Below, piece by piece: positions 1 through 8,303 of a DNA stretch of 64,000 nt. The first letter of the stretch is position 1. The number at the start of each line of letters is the position of its first letter. A model generated the notes under the pieces. That model did not search any database and was not told the origin of the DNA. It worked only from the letters and a program-made list of their open reading frames with translations. A program made the position numbers and the translations under genes. The DNA lies in the NCBI RefSeq assembly GCF_900129575.1, contig NZ_FQWE01000001.1, positions 1-64,000 on the forward strand. The letters run 5' to 3'. This DNA is from Flavobacterium segetis. Its GTDB lineage: Bacteria > Bacteroidota > Bacteroidia > Flavobacteriales > Flavobacteriaceae.

Positions 1-1365
1 GGTGAGAAAATTAACTATAACTTTACGGTAACTAATACTGGAAATGTAACCTTAACTACCGTTGCACTAACTGATGCAATGACTGCTACTGGTTTGGTAA
101 TTACAACTAACACTATTGCTTCGCTTAACGTGGGTCAATCTGCAACCTTGACAGGAATTTACACGCTTACTCAAGCAGATGTAGATGCTGGGAAAGTGAT
201 CAATACTGCGCTAGTAATTGCTAAAGATCCGAAAGGAAATGAGGTAACGGATACTTCTGGAACAGCTGTTGATAACAATACGCCTACTGAAACATCTCTT
301 ACAAGTAGAGGCAGCATCTCGATAACCAAGGACGGCATTTATACAGATAGTAATAACGATGGAGTAGCCAATATTGGTGATAAAATAATATATTCTTTTA
401 CTGTAACAAATACTGGAAGTTTGACTTTAACTAACGTTATTGTTACCGATCCATTACCCGGATTAATAATGTCTGGATCGCCTATAATTTTAAATATTGG
501 AAGTTCAAATTCAACTGCATTTATAGGAACTTACTCAATTACTCAAGCTGATATTGATGCGGGTGTCGTTTACAATTTAGCAACAGTAACTGGCACTTTA
601 CCCTCTGAAAACAAAGTAACAGCCACATCTACTGATCCAACTCCATGCAATGCATGCATCCCTAAACCTGAGTGTACAAGTTGCACAATAACAATTTTAA
701 CAAAAAATCCTAAAATAGATGTAGTCAAAACTTCCGTCTCAACGGGATACAGCTTGGTAGGTGATTTGATTAACTACAATATAACTGTAAAAAACACTGG
801 TAATGTAACACTATTTCAAATAGTAGTTACTGATCCATTAACAGGCTTAAGTTCCACCATTACAAGTTTAGCTCCAGGAAAATCTCAGGAATTTAACGAG
901 ACCTATACTGTTACTAAAGTTGATTTGGTTAATAATAGTGTTACCAATACAGCTTTCGCAAAAGTATTAACCGCTGATAGAATCGAAATAAGTGATTCTG
1001 ATACCTTAGTTGTTGAAAAATCATTTGTCTTGGGTTGTGGTTCTATTTTAGTTCGCAATGCATTCTCGCCAAATGGTGATGGTATCAATGACGTATTTGT
1101 AATTGATAATATTGGCGACACTAGTTGTTATCCTGAAAATACTGTTGAGATATATAATCGTTGGGGTATCTTAGTTTTTGAGACGAAAAATTATGACAAT
1201 CAAAATAATAATTTTGAAGGTCTATCTCGCGGAAGAACAACCATAAATCAATCCTCAGGCTTACCTGCGGGAACCTATTTCTATATTTTAAATTATTTGT
1301 CTGTAGATGGTAATGGTAACCTTCAAAGTAATAAAAAAGATGGATACTTATATATCACAAAGTAA
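1..1365 (+). CDS. T9SS-secreted DUF11-repeat surface protein, C-terminal part (5' truncated by window)
   Basis: The frame is open from base 1, so the gene starts upstream of the window. The visible part holds tandem DUF11-type Ig-like repeats: each has a 'Y-x-(F/I)-T-V-x-N-T-G' strand, a 'VTDPL' strand and a closing 'Y-x-(I/V)-T-x-(A/V)-D' strand, with at least three copies between residue 1 and about 340. After a Cys pair near 'GCGSILVRNAFSPNGDGIND' comes the gliding-motility-associated C-terminal domain (type B T9SS sorting domain), ending in 'DGYLYITK'. Such proteins are exported by the type IX system and placed on or released from the cell surface, often as long adhesins. A PorP/SprF protein follows, the usual partner for type B cargo. 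The true length cannot be seen. Confidence 0.9.
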   Translation, partial: GEKINYNFTVTNTGNVTLTTVALTDAMTATGLVITTNTIASLNVGQSATLTGIYTLTQADVDAGKVINTALVIAKDPKGNEVTDTSGTAVDNNTPTETSLTSRGSISITKDGIYTDSNNDGVANIGDKIIYSFTVTNTGSLTLTNVIVTDPLPGLIMSGSPIILNIGSSNSTAFIGTYSITQADIDAGVVYNLATVTGTLPSENKVTATSTDPTPCNACIPKPECTSCTITILTKNPKIDVVKTSVSTGYSLVGDLINYNITVKNTGNVTLFQIVVTDPLTGLSSTITSLAPGKSQEFNETYTVTKVDLVNNSVTNTAFAKVLTADRIEISDSDTLVVEKSFVLGCGSILVRNAFSPNGDGINDVFVIDNIGDTSCYPENTVEIYNRWGILVFETKNYDNQNNNFEGLSRGRTTINQSSGLPAGTYFYILNYLSVDGNGNLQSNKKDGYLYITK

Positions 1366-1506
1366 AAATGACTAAATTTCAGTTTTGAGGAATATTGGGT
1401 TTCGCAAAATTTATAAAAGTGAAGTTACTTTAAAAAAAGTATCAATATTATTCTACTAACAGAATTATTCTTTTAAATAAGAGTTTAACCAAAATAAAAA
1501 TCTACT

Positions 1507-2424
1507 ATGAGAACAAATATATTTTTAAGTATTTTGATGCTGGCAACTGTTATAAGTTTTGCGCAGCAAGATGCTCAATACACGCAGTATATGTACAACA
1601 CAATTAATATTAATCCGGCTTATGCTGGGTCAAGAGGTGCAATGAGTGTTTTTGCTATGCATAGAACCCAATGGGTTGGATTGGATGGTGCTCCCGTTAC
1701 AAATACCGCATCTATAAATACACCACTGAACAATAGTAACTTAGGACTTGGAGTTTCGTTTATTAATGATAGAATAGGACCAACGAATGAAAATACTATA
1801 TCAGCAGATTTATCTTACTCTGTTCAGATATCTAACTCTTATAAATTATCATTTGGAATAAAAGCTACCGCCAATATTTTCAATTTAGACATGAGTAAAT
1901 TAAATCCAGAAATTGCATTTCCGTTAGATCCTAGCATGCAAAATATTGATAATGAATTTACTCCAAATATTGGATCCGGCATTTATTTGCATTCTGACAA
2001 AGCATATGTAGGAATATCCATTCCTAATTTTATTGAATCTAATCGTTATGACGACAACGAATATAAAATAGCGACAGAAAAAATCAACTATTATCTTATC
2101 GCTGGTTACGTATTTGATTTAAATCCAGAACTAAAATTTAAACCCGCTATTTTGACAAAATTTGTTGAAGGTGCGCCACTTCAAGTTGATATCTCAGGAA
2201 ATTTTATGTTTAGTGAAAAATTCACTGTCGGTCTAGCCTATAGATGGAGCGCAGCTTTGAGTGCGATGGTTGGATTTCAAGTATCTGATGGAATGTATAT
2301 CGGGTACGGATACGATAGAGAAACTACGAGATTAAATAATTATAACTCTGGTTCTCATGAAATATTTCTACGATACGAAATCTTCAAAAATAATAACAAA
2401 ATTACGACGCCAAGATTCTTCTAA
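1507..2424 (+). CDS. PorP/SprF family type IX secretion system outer membrane protein
   Basis: A 305-residue protein with an N-terminal signal peptide (hydrophobic stretch ending 'ISFAQQ') and the family hallmark right after it: 'QYTQYMYNTININPAYAGSRG', then 'HRTQWVGLDGAP'. The rest alternates in beta-barrel style and ends in 'RYEIFKNNNKITTPRFF'. PorP/SprF proteins are outer-membrane beta barrels. SprF-like members help a particular type B cargo adhesin reach the surface through T9SS, and genes for cargo and SprF are typically adjacent, as here, 141 bp downstream of the DUF11 cargo. It is probably dedicated to that cargo rather than being the core PorP. Confidence 0.93.
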   Translation: MRTNIFLSILMLATVISFAQQDAQYTQYMYNTININPAYAGSRGAMSVFAMHRTQWVGLDGAPVTNTASINTPLNNSNLGLGVSFINDRIGPTNENTISADLSYSVQISNSYKLSFGIKATANIFNLDMSKLNPEIAFPLDPSMQNIDNEFTPNIGSGIYLHSDKAYVGISIPNFIESNRYDDNEYKIATEKINYYLIAGYVFDLNPELKFKPAILTKFVEGAPLQVDISGNFMFSEKFTVGLAYRWSAALSAMVGFQVSDGMYIGYGYDRETTRLNNYNSGSHEIFLRYEIFKNNNKITTPRFF

Positions 2425-2434
2425 ATTTAATAGT

Positions 2435-4372
2435 ATGAAAAAATATATCAATTTAAGTCTGTTTTTAATTGCTTTTTCAGCAAATATATATTCTCAGAAA
2501 GCACAAATCAAGTCCGCAGACAAATTATACGAACAATATGCGTATATTGACGCTATTAAAACTTACGAAAAGATAGCTGAAAAGGGATACAAGTCAGTAG
2601 ACTTATTTCAAAAACTAGGTAATTCTTATTACTTTAATTCTGAATTAGACAAGGCATGTAAATGGTATGAAGAATTATTTGCACTAAATACAAAGGACTT
2701 AGATCCAGAGTATTATTTCCGCTATGCTCACTCACTAAGATCTATTGGGAAAAATGAAAAAGCAAATGAATTTTTAGAACAATATAATAAAAAATTAGGA
2801 AATGACAGTCGTGTAAAATTATTCATGAAAGATGTAAATTATCTCGATGCCATAAAACGAAATTCTAATCGTTATACAATTGAAGATGCAGGCGTAAATT
2901 CGATATATTCTGATTACGGAACTGCTATTTATGAGGATCAAATAATATTTAGTTCAGCAAGAGACACTGGTAGTATCGGGCAAAGAATACATAAGTGGAC
3001 TAATCAACATTTTACAAATTTATATGCATCTACCTTAGATGGGACTATGACGCCATCCAAACCGCAAAAATTTGACACTACTATTAACTCTAAATTTAAC
3101 GAGTCTACTCCCGTTTTTACCAAAGATGGAAAAACAATCTACTTTACAAGAAATAATTATTTAGATGGAAAAAAAGGTAAAGACGATAAAAAAACTACAT
3201 TAATCAAAATTTACAAGGCTACCTTAACCGATAATAAATGGACAAATATAATTGAATTACCGTTTAACAGTGATAATTACAGTACCGCTCATCCTGCACT
3301 AAGTCCAGATGAAAACACCCTCTATTTTGCTTCTGATATGCCAGGCACTTTAGGTCAATCAGATCTATTTAAAGTAAAAATTAATAAAGATGGAACTTAT
3401 GGAATACCGGAAAATCTGGGGAAAACCATCAATACCGAAGGGCGAGAAACATTTCCATTCATTAACAATGATAATGAACTTTACTTTGCTTCCTCAGGGC
3501 ATCCTGGTTTAGGAGGGTTAGATGTTTTTGTTACTACAATAAAGAGTGATAATTCATACGATGAAGTACAAAATTTAGGAGCTGGAGTAAACTCATCAAA
3601 CGACGATTTTGCCTATTATATCGATACAAAATCGAGACGTGGATTTTTTACTTCAAATAGAGAAGGAGGAATGGGATATGACGACATATATAAATTTTTA
3701 GAAACAAGAAAAATTGTTTGTGAGCAATTATTGTACGGTGAAATCTCTGATGTCAAAACAAGTATAAGACTGCCAAACACGAATTTAACTTTATTTGATG
3801 ATCAATTTAACATAATTAGTTCAACAATTTCTGACAATCAAGGTACTTATACTTTTAAGATCGAGTGTGGTAAAACTTATTTTGTAAGAGCTAAGAAAGT
3901 TGAATATACTATCAAAGAAAATAAAGTTTTAATAGATGATAATGCAGGTAAAACATATTTACCAATAACACTAGAAAATAGTAAATGTGCTGTAACTATT
4001 GGCGATGATTTAGGTAAATGTTTTAATATAAAAATGATTTATTTTGATTTAGATAAATCAAATATACGACCAGAAGCAGCATTAGATTTAGAGAAGATAC
4101 TAGATGTTTTGACGAACAATCCAAGTATGAAATTAGACATTCGTTCACATACCGATAGTAGACAAACTCTTAAATATAATGAAGCTCTATCCAGTAGAAG
4201 AGCAAAATCAACGATCAATTGGTTAATTACAAACGGTATAAATGCAAACAGACTTACCGGTAAAGGATATGGAGAAACTCAACTTGTAAATAAATGTTCG
4301 GATAATGTTCCATGCACAGAAGAAGAACACCAGTTAAACAGGAGAAGTGAGTTCATAATAACCGCACTATAA
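2435..4372 (+). CDS. OmpA-family protein with TPR, PD40 and peptidoglycan-binding domains
   Basis: The start is placed at 2435 because a clean signal peptide begins there (MKKYINLSLFLIAFSANIYS), just after the PorP/SprF stop; an upstream in-frame ATG would overlap that gene by 68 bases. The 645-residue protein has TPR-like helices (about 20-130), WD40-like PD40 beta-propeller motifs ('TPVFTKDGKTIYFTRNN', 'HPALSPDENTLYFASD', 'FPFINNDNELYFASSGHPG', 'GFFTSNREGGMGYDDIY'; about 140-440), a carboxypeptidase-regulatory-like fold (about 445-530) and a C-terminal OmpA domain with 'YFDLDKSNIRPEAALDLEKI' and 'HTDSR...N..LS.RRA'. This matches the PorE/SprE-linked OmpA partner that anchors PorP/SprF machinery to peptidoglycan. 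A hairpin terminator follows, so cargo-SprF-OmpA likely form one unit. Confidence 0.92.
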   Translation: MKKYINLSLFLIAFSANIYSQKAQIKSADKLYEQYAYIDAIKTYEKIAEKGYKSVDLFQKLGNSYYFNSELDKACKWYEELFALNTKDLDPEYYFRYAHSLRSIGKNEKANEFLEQYNKKLGNDSRVKLFMKDVNYLDAIKRNSNRYTIEDAGVNSIYSDYGTAIYEDQIIFSSARDTGSIGQRIHKWTNQHFTNLYASTLDGTMTPSKPQKFDTTINSKFNESTPVFTKDGKTIYFTRNNYLDGKKGKDDKKTTLIKIYKATLTDNKWTNIIELPFNSDNYSTAHPALSPDENTLYFASDMPGTLGQSDLFKVKINKDGTYGIPENLGKTINTEGRETFPFINNDNELYFASSGHPGLGGLDVFVTTIKSDNSYDEVQNLGAGVNSSNDDFAYYIDTKSRRGFFTSNREGGMGYDDIYKFLETRKIVCEQLLYGEISDVKTSIRLPNTNLTLFDDQFNIISSTISDNQGTYTFKIECGKTYFVRAKKVEYTIKENKVLIDDNAGKTYLPITLENSKCAVTIGDDLGKCFNIKMIYFDLDKSNIRPEAALDLEKILDVLTNNPSMKLDIRSHTDSRQTLKYNEALSSRRAKSTINWLITNGINANRLTGKGYGETQLVNKCSDNVPCTEEEHQLNRRSEFIITAL

Positions 4373-4392
4373 TTATTTTATAATAAAAATAT

Positions 4393-4421
4393 AAAAGGCT
4401 GTCTTCAATAAGCAGCCTTTT
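4393..4421 (+). terminator. Rho-independent terminator after the OmpA gene
   Basis: A perfect 9-bp stem AAAAGGCTG / CAGCCTTTT with an 11-base loop, starting 20 bases after the OmpA-family stop codon. It closes the T9SS cargo operon. Confidence 0.8.
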
Positions 4422-5463
4422 ATGTTTACTGCAAGTAATTATAATTTTATTTATCTGTCACCATGTAGTAGAAGTTACAGTACTATCTTTCTAAATTAGA
4501 ATTAAGTATAATCCATAATTAAAGTAAAATAAATAACACTTAACACACTATAATTGTGACTTCTAAAAACTGTTTTTTTGAAAAATTATATAAAATAATA
4601 GTAAAACGAAAGAGAATAAATTAGAAATTATCTATTTAAACTTTATTATCGATGTAAAGAATTATTACTCATTTTTTAAAGAATATTATTTTAAATTATT
4701 TTGATTGTCAAATAACAATTACTGCTATCATTACGCATTACCGTTTTAAACACCATAAATAATTCATTCATTTCATCAAAAAATTGGTTTCTTTGCACAA
4801 TCGTTTTCACAATTCATGCTTCACTATAAAAGGAAGGAAAAACATCCATTTTTAAACTTTCTAGACCGCTGAAAATAAATTTAGTAAAGTTTTGAACTGC
4901 GCTTTTTATAAATAATTCATTTTTAATTATTCTATTTATAAGTCTTTTTGTTAATACTAATATTTTTTAAAATCTAGTTAAATCTCTTTCCCTACTTTAA
5001 TAATAGGATGCTATCATCAAAAAAATTTAAAAATACCATTACTTTTTTCTAAGTTCAATATTGCCTTCTAGAATGTTAAAAATCATCTATATTTACCGTT
5101 AGAAGAATTTATGACTTGTAATTGTGATGATAATTTCAGAACGCAAAATGAACGTACAAAAATCAATTAATATAATTAATAGCTTTTTAATTAAAGGTAT
5201 TAGATGTTTTGTAAGACTCGATTACCAAAATAGATACTAAATCACAATACTAATTATTTGATGCTTTTAATATCTCTTCGATATTTCACTTGAATTTGCG
5301 TCTTTTAACCTAAAATTCAATTTGATCAGCCAATGCACTTGCTAGCGTTTTGTTCTATAAAATCCTTTAACATAGATAAAAACGGACTATTATAACCAAG
5401 ATTTTTTCTCTTAAAAAAAAGTAAATACATGATGAGTTTTAATGGATGTTCGTTTTAAGACAT
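4422..5463. other. Long gene-free AT-rich stretch
   Basis: About 1.04 kb between two outward-closing terminators (one for the T9SS operon, one for the tRNA cluster). Neither strand gave me a convincing coding frame, known RNA or repeat array. It is notably AT-rich with many short T and A runs. It could be degraded sequence or hold an unrecognised small RNA; I cannot support either. Confidence 0.6.
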
Positions 5464-5494
5464 AAAAAAAGCCCTTACATTTCTGTAAAGGCTT
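5464..5494 (-). terminator. Terminator of the tRNA Ser-Pro-Arg transcript
   Basis: On the minus strand an 11-base stem with one mismatch (AAGCC-TTTACA / TGTAA-GGGCTT type) is followed by a T7 run, starting 12 bases beyond the 3' end of tRNA-Arg. It is well placed to end the three-tRNA transcript. Confidence 0.8.
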
Positions 5495-5505
5495 GATTTT
5501 CAAAG

Positions 5506-5579
<74 letters not shown>

Positions 5580-5598
5580 ATTGCTCCTATAGAAAAAG

Positions 5599-5673
5599 TC
5601 GGGGTGGCAGGATTCGAACCTGCGGCCTCCTGCTCCCAAAGCAGGCGCGATAACCGAGCTACGCTACACCCCG
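5599..5673 (-). tRNA. tRNA-Pro (anticodon TGG)
   Basis: Acceptor CGGGGTG / CACCCCG is perfect; the anticodon stem CCTGC / GCAGG encloses TTTGGGA, giving anticodon TGG. The T arm is GCAGG-TTCGAAT-CCTGC and the discriminator is A. It is the middle gene of the leftward tRNA cluster, 19 bases upstream of tRNA-Arg. Confidence 0.97.
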
Positions 5674-5691
5674 AAAAACAAAATTATAAAG

Positions 5692-5775
5692 CGGAGGGAC
5701 AGGGACTCGAACCCTGGCACCGATTGCTCGGTGACAGTTTAGCAAACTGCTCCATTACCACTCTGGCACCCCTCC
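5692..5775 (-). tRNA. tRNA-Ser (anticodon GCT)
   Basis: A class II tRNA with a variable arm (CACCGAGCAATCGGTG hairpin), acceptor GGAGGGG / TCCCTCC, anticodon loop TTGCTAA (anticodon GCT, reads AGC/AGU), T arm CAGGG-TTCGAGT-CCCTG and the serine-typical discriminator G. It is the first gene of the cluster, about 30 bases from the promoter -7 element. Confidence 0.96.
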
Positions 5776-5808
5776 AAGCTCAAAGAAACATGTCTTGTTT
5801 TGCGGTTG

Positions 5809-5839
5809 CAAACTTAGGACTTCTTTACGTTACACACAA
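5809..5839 (-). promoter_or_regulatory. Bacteroidota-type promoter of the tRNA cluster
   Basis: Reading the minus strand: TTG, a 20-base spacer, then TAAGTTTG, an exact match to the TAnnTTTG -7 element with ideal spacing. Predicted transcription starts near 5802, giving a short leader before tRNA-Ser. This is the cleanest sigma-ABfr-type promoter in the window. Confidence 0.75.
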
Positions 5840-5969
5840 CTATTTATGCCCTTTTTTTTATTCTTTTTTAACAAGGATATAAAAACACTTCACAATCAAA
5901 CATATAGAATCAATTTTAATTTAAAAGTGATTATATAACTCTCAAAATATGAATTTGGCTAAAAAAGAT

Positions 5970-5977
5970 TAAATTTG
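5970..5977 (+). promoter_or_regulatory. -7 element upstream of the thiolase gene
   Basis: TAAATTTG matches TAnnTTTG and is followed by C; it lies 27 bases before the thiolase ATG. No clear TTG -33 element is seen at 17-23 bases upstream. Confidence 0.45.
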
Positions 5978-6003
5978 CTAGATAAACCAACAGTATCATA
6001 GTT

Positions 6004-7182
6004 ATGAACAAAAGAGTTGTTATCGTATCTGCCGTTAGAACACCTATAGGAAGTTTTATGGGGGGATTATCCACAGTAACTGCACCAAAATTAGGAGCAG
6101 CAGCAATTAAAGGTGCTTTAGATAAAATTAATCTAGATCCAAATTTAATAGATGAAGTATTTATGGGTAATGTGGTTCAAGCAGGAACAGGGCAAGCACC
6201 TGCTCGTCAAGCGGCTATATTTGCAGGATTAAATACGTCAGTGGCTTGTACCACAATAAATAAAGTTTGCGCTTCAGGAATGAAAGCTGTTATGCTAGGC
6301 GCACAAGCAATACAATGCGGCGATGCTGAAATAGTAGTTGCAGGTGGAATGGAAAATATGAGTTTGATTCCTCATTACCTCAATTTAAGAAACGGAACTA
6401 AATTTGGTCCCACCACGATGATTGATGGTATGCAAAAAGATGGTTTAAGTGATGCGTATGATAACAGTGCAATGGGAGTTTGTGCTGATCTATGCGCAAC
6501 CGAATATAAATTTAGTCGTGAAGAGCAAGACAACTATGCAATTCAATCTTATGAGCGTAGTGCAAAAGCTTGGAGTACTGGTAAATTTGATAATGAAGTA
6601 GTTCCAGTTGCTGTTCCGCAAAGAAAAGGTGATCCCATCATAGTCACTAAGGATGAAGAATTTACTAATGTTAAGTTAGAAAAAATCCCTTCCCTAAATC
6701 CAGTTTTCACTAAAGATGGAACAGTTACAGCCGCTAATGCTTCAACGATTAATGATGGTGCTGCTGCTGTAATTTTAATGACTGAGGAAAGAGCTATGGC
6801 TCTAGGTTTAAAACCTCTTGCATACATTAGCGGTTATGCTGATGCCGCTCAAGAACCAAAATGGTTTACAACAAGTCCGTCAAAAGCTTTACCAAAAGCA
6901 TTGAGCAAGGCAGGCCTTACTATTTCTGACGTCGATTACTTTGAGTTCAATGAAGCGTTTGCAGTAGTGGGATTAGCTAATACTAAAATTTTAGATCTAG
7001 ACAATAATAAAGTAAATGTAAATGGTGGTGCTGTTTCTTTAGGCCATCCTCTTGGTTGTTCTGGAGTAAGGATCATTGTTACTTTACTAAATGTATTAGA
7101 GCAAAATAATGGCAAAATTGGTGCTGCAGCTATTTGTAATGGTGGTGGTGGCGCTTCGGCAATTGTGATTGAAAGAATTTAA
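6004..7182 (+). CDS. Acetyl-CoA C-acetyltransferase (thiolase)
   Basis: A 392-residue thiolase of normal length, which condenses two acetyl-CoA to acetoacetyl-CoA or runs the reverse thiolytic reaction in the cytoplasm. The three catalytic residues are in their family motifs: the acyl-accepting Cys89 in 'NKVCASGMKA', His348 in 'LGHPLGCSG' and Cys378 in 'ICNGGGGASA'. 'GGMENMS' and 'NEAFA' are also present. It stands alone with its own -7 element and hairpin terminator, so whether it serves fatty-acid or amino-acid breakdown or ketone-body use cannot be told from context. The family assignment is secure; the AtoB-like versus degradative FadA-like role is open. Confidence 0.95.
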   Translation: MNKRVVIVSAVRTPIGSFMGGLSTVTAPKLGAAAIKGALDKINLDPNLIDEVFMGNVVQAGTGQAPARQAAIFAGLNTSVACTTINKVCASGMKAVMLGAQAIQCGDAEIVVAGGMENMSLIPHYLNLRNGTKFGPTTMIDGMQKDGLSDAYDNSAMGVCADLCATEYKFSREEQDNYAIQSYERSAKAWSTGKFDNEVVPVAVPQRKGDPIIVTKDEEFTNVKLEKIPSLNPVFTKDGTVTAANASTINDGAAAVILMTEERAMALGLKPLAYISGYADAAQEPKWFTTSPSKALPKALSKAGLTISDVDYFEFNEAFAVVGLANTKILDLDNNKVNVNGGAVSLGHPLGCSGVRIIVTLLNVLEQNNGKIGAAAICNGGGGASAIVIERI

Positions 7183-7190
7183 AATATAAT

Positions 7191-7226
7191 ATTTAGGTTG
7201 AAAGATTAGCCACTTTCAACCTAAAT
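7191..7226 (+). terminator. Terminator after thiolase
   Basis: A perfect 14-bp stem ATTTAGGTTGAAAG / CTTTCAACCTAAAT with an 8-base loop, 8 bases after the stop codon. Confidence 0.8.
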
Positions 7227-7250
7227 TTATTAAACCCTAATTTCCTATAA

Positions 7251-8012
7251 ATGTTTGGAATTTGTAATCTAGCGATGATACCTTTGCGTTTTGAGCCAAG
7301 TGATAGAAGTGAAATCGTTTCTCAAGTTTTATTTGGAGAGCATTTTGAGATCTTGGAACAACGTAAGCAATGGACTTACATCAAAATGAACTATGATGAT
7401 TATGAGGGGTGGATTGATTTCAAACAGCTCCAAATTATATCAGCAGAAAGTTATCTAAAATTATCATCTCAAGAAATAATTCTTAATAACGATTTAATCG
7501 ATTATATTACCACTCCATCCAACATTTTAATTCCGATTTCTTTAGGTTCTTCTTTGTCATTTCTCGACGATTCAGAAATAAATATTTCTAATTTTATGTT
7601 TGAGGGAACTAAAGCAAGCGGGATAAAAGAAAAGTCAAAACTGATTAATACCGCGTTTATGTATTTGAATGCACCGTATCTCTGGGGTGGAAAAACTCCT
7701 TTTGGTATAGACTGCTCAGGATTTACTCAAATGGTGTACAAATTAAATGGATATAAATTATTGCGTGATGCCTCACAACAATCCACTCAAGGAGAAGCGT
7801 TAAGTTTTATTGAAGAAAGTGAAGCAGGCGATTTAGCATTTTTTGATAATGATGAAGGAAATATTATTCACGTCGGGATCATAATGAATGACAACTACAT
7901 CATTCATGCCAGTGGAAAAATTAGAATTGATCGTTTAGATCATTTGGGTATCTTTAATGCAGAAACCAATAAACACACTCATAAATTACGGGTTATAAAA
8001 AAAATAATTTAA
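7251..8012 (+). CDS. NlpC/P60 (C40) cell-wall hydrolase with N-terminal SH3-like domain
   Basis: A 253-residue protein. Residues 1-65 form a bacterial SH3-like domain ('PLRFEPSDRSEIVSQVLFGE...GWIDFKQL'), which in this family binds peptidoglycan stem peptides. The C-terminal half is an NlpC/P60 papain-like domain with 'FGIDCSGF' (Cys155) and 'IIHVGIIM' (His207), followed by 'IIHASG', as expected for a gamma-D-glutamyl-diamino acid endopeptidase. No signal peptide or membrane segment is visible from the chosen ATG, which is unusual for a wall enzyme. Flavobacterial homologues look the same, as far as I recall, and may act on recycled murein peptides in the cytoplasm. It has its own start 24 bases after the thiolase terminator. 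Confidence 0.9.
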   Translation: MFGICNLAMIPLRFEPSDRSEIVSQVLFGEHFEILEQRKQWTYIKMNYDDYEGWIDFKQLQIISAESYLKLSSQEIILNNDLIDYITTPSNILIPISLGSSLSFLDDSEINISNFMFEGTKASGIKEKSKLINTAFMYLNAPYLWGGKTPFGIDCSGFTQMVYKLNGYKLLRDASQQSTQGEALSFIEESEAGDLAFFDNDEGNIIHVGIIMNDNYIIHASGKIRIDRLDHLGIFNAETNKHTHKLRVIKKII

Positions 8013-8245
8013 TCTATTGAGAAATAAATACAATTAAAAATTATTGATTATTAAAATTGAACACAATCTAAGTATCTTTTTAACACTAAATATTTTTTAC
8101 CTCCTTGTGTGTAAAGTTGACTTTTAAATTACCTAATTGAGAGATTTAATTTTTTTAATCTAAAAAAAATGTTTTATTCTTTAATCGACCCCGAAAACCT
8201 AGACATTTATTGGGAAATTTTTTGTGGAAATAATGATTTTTATAA

Positions 8246-8286
8246 TAAAAAATCACTTTCGCAAAATATTATTACTAAAGTGATTT
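8246..8286 (-). terminator. Terminator of the class V aminotransferase gene
   Basis: A perfect 10-bp stem AAATCACTTT / AAAGTGATTT, with a T run on the minus strand, 18 bases past the stop codon. Confidence 0.75.
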
Positions 8287-8303
8287 CTTCGATTTCTTTT
8301 ATT

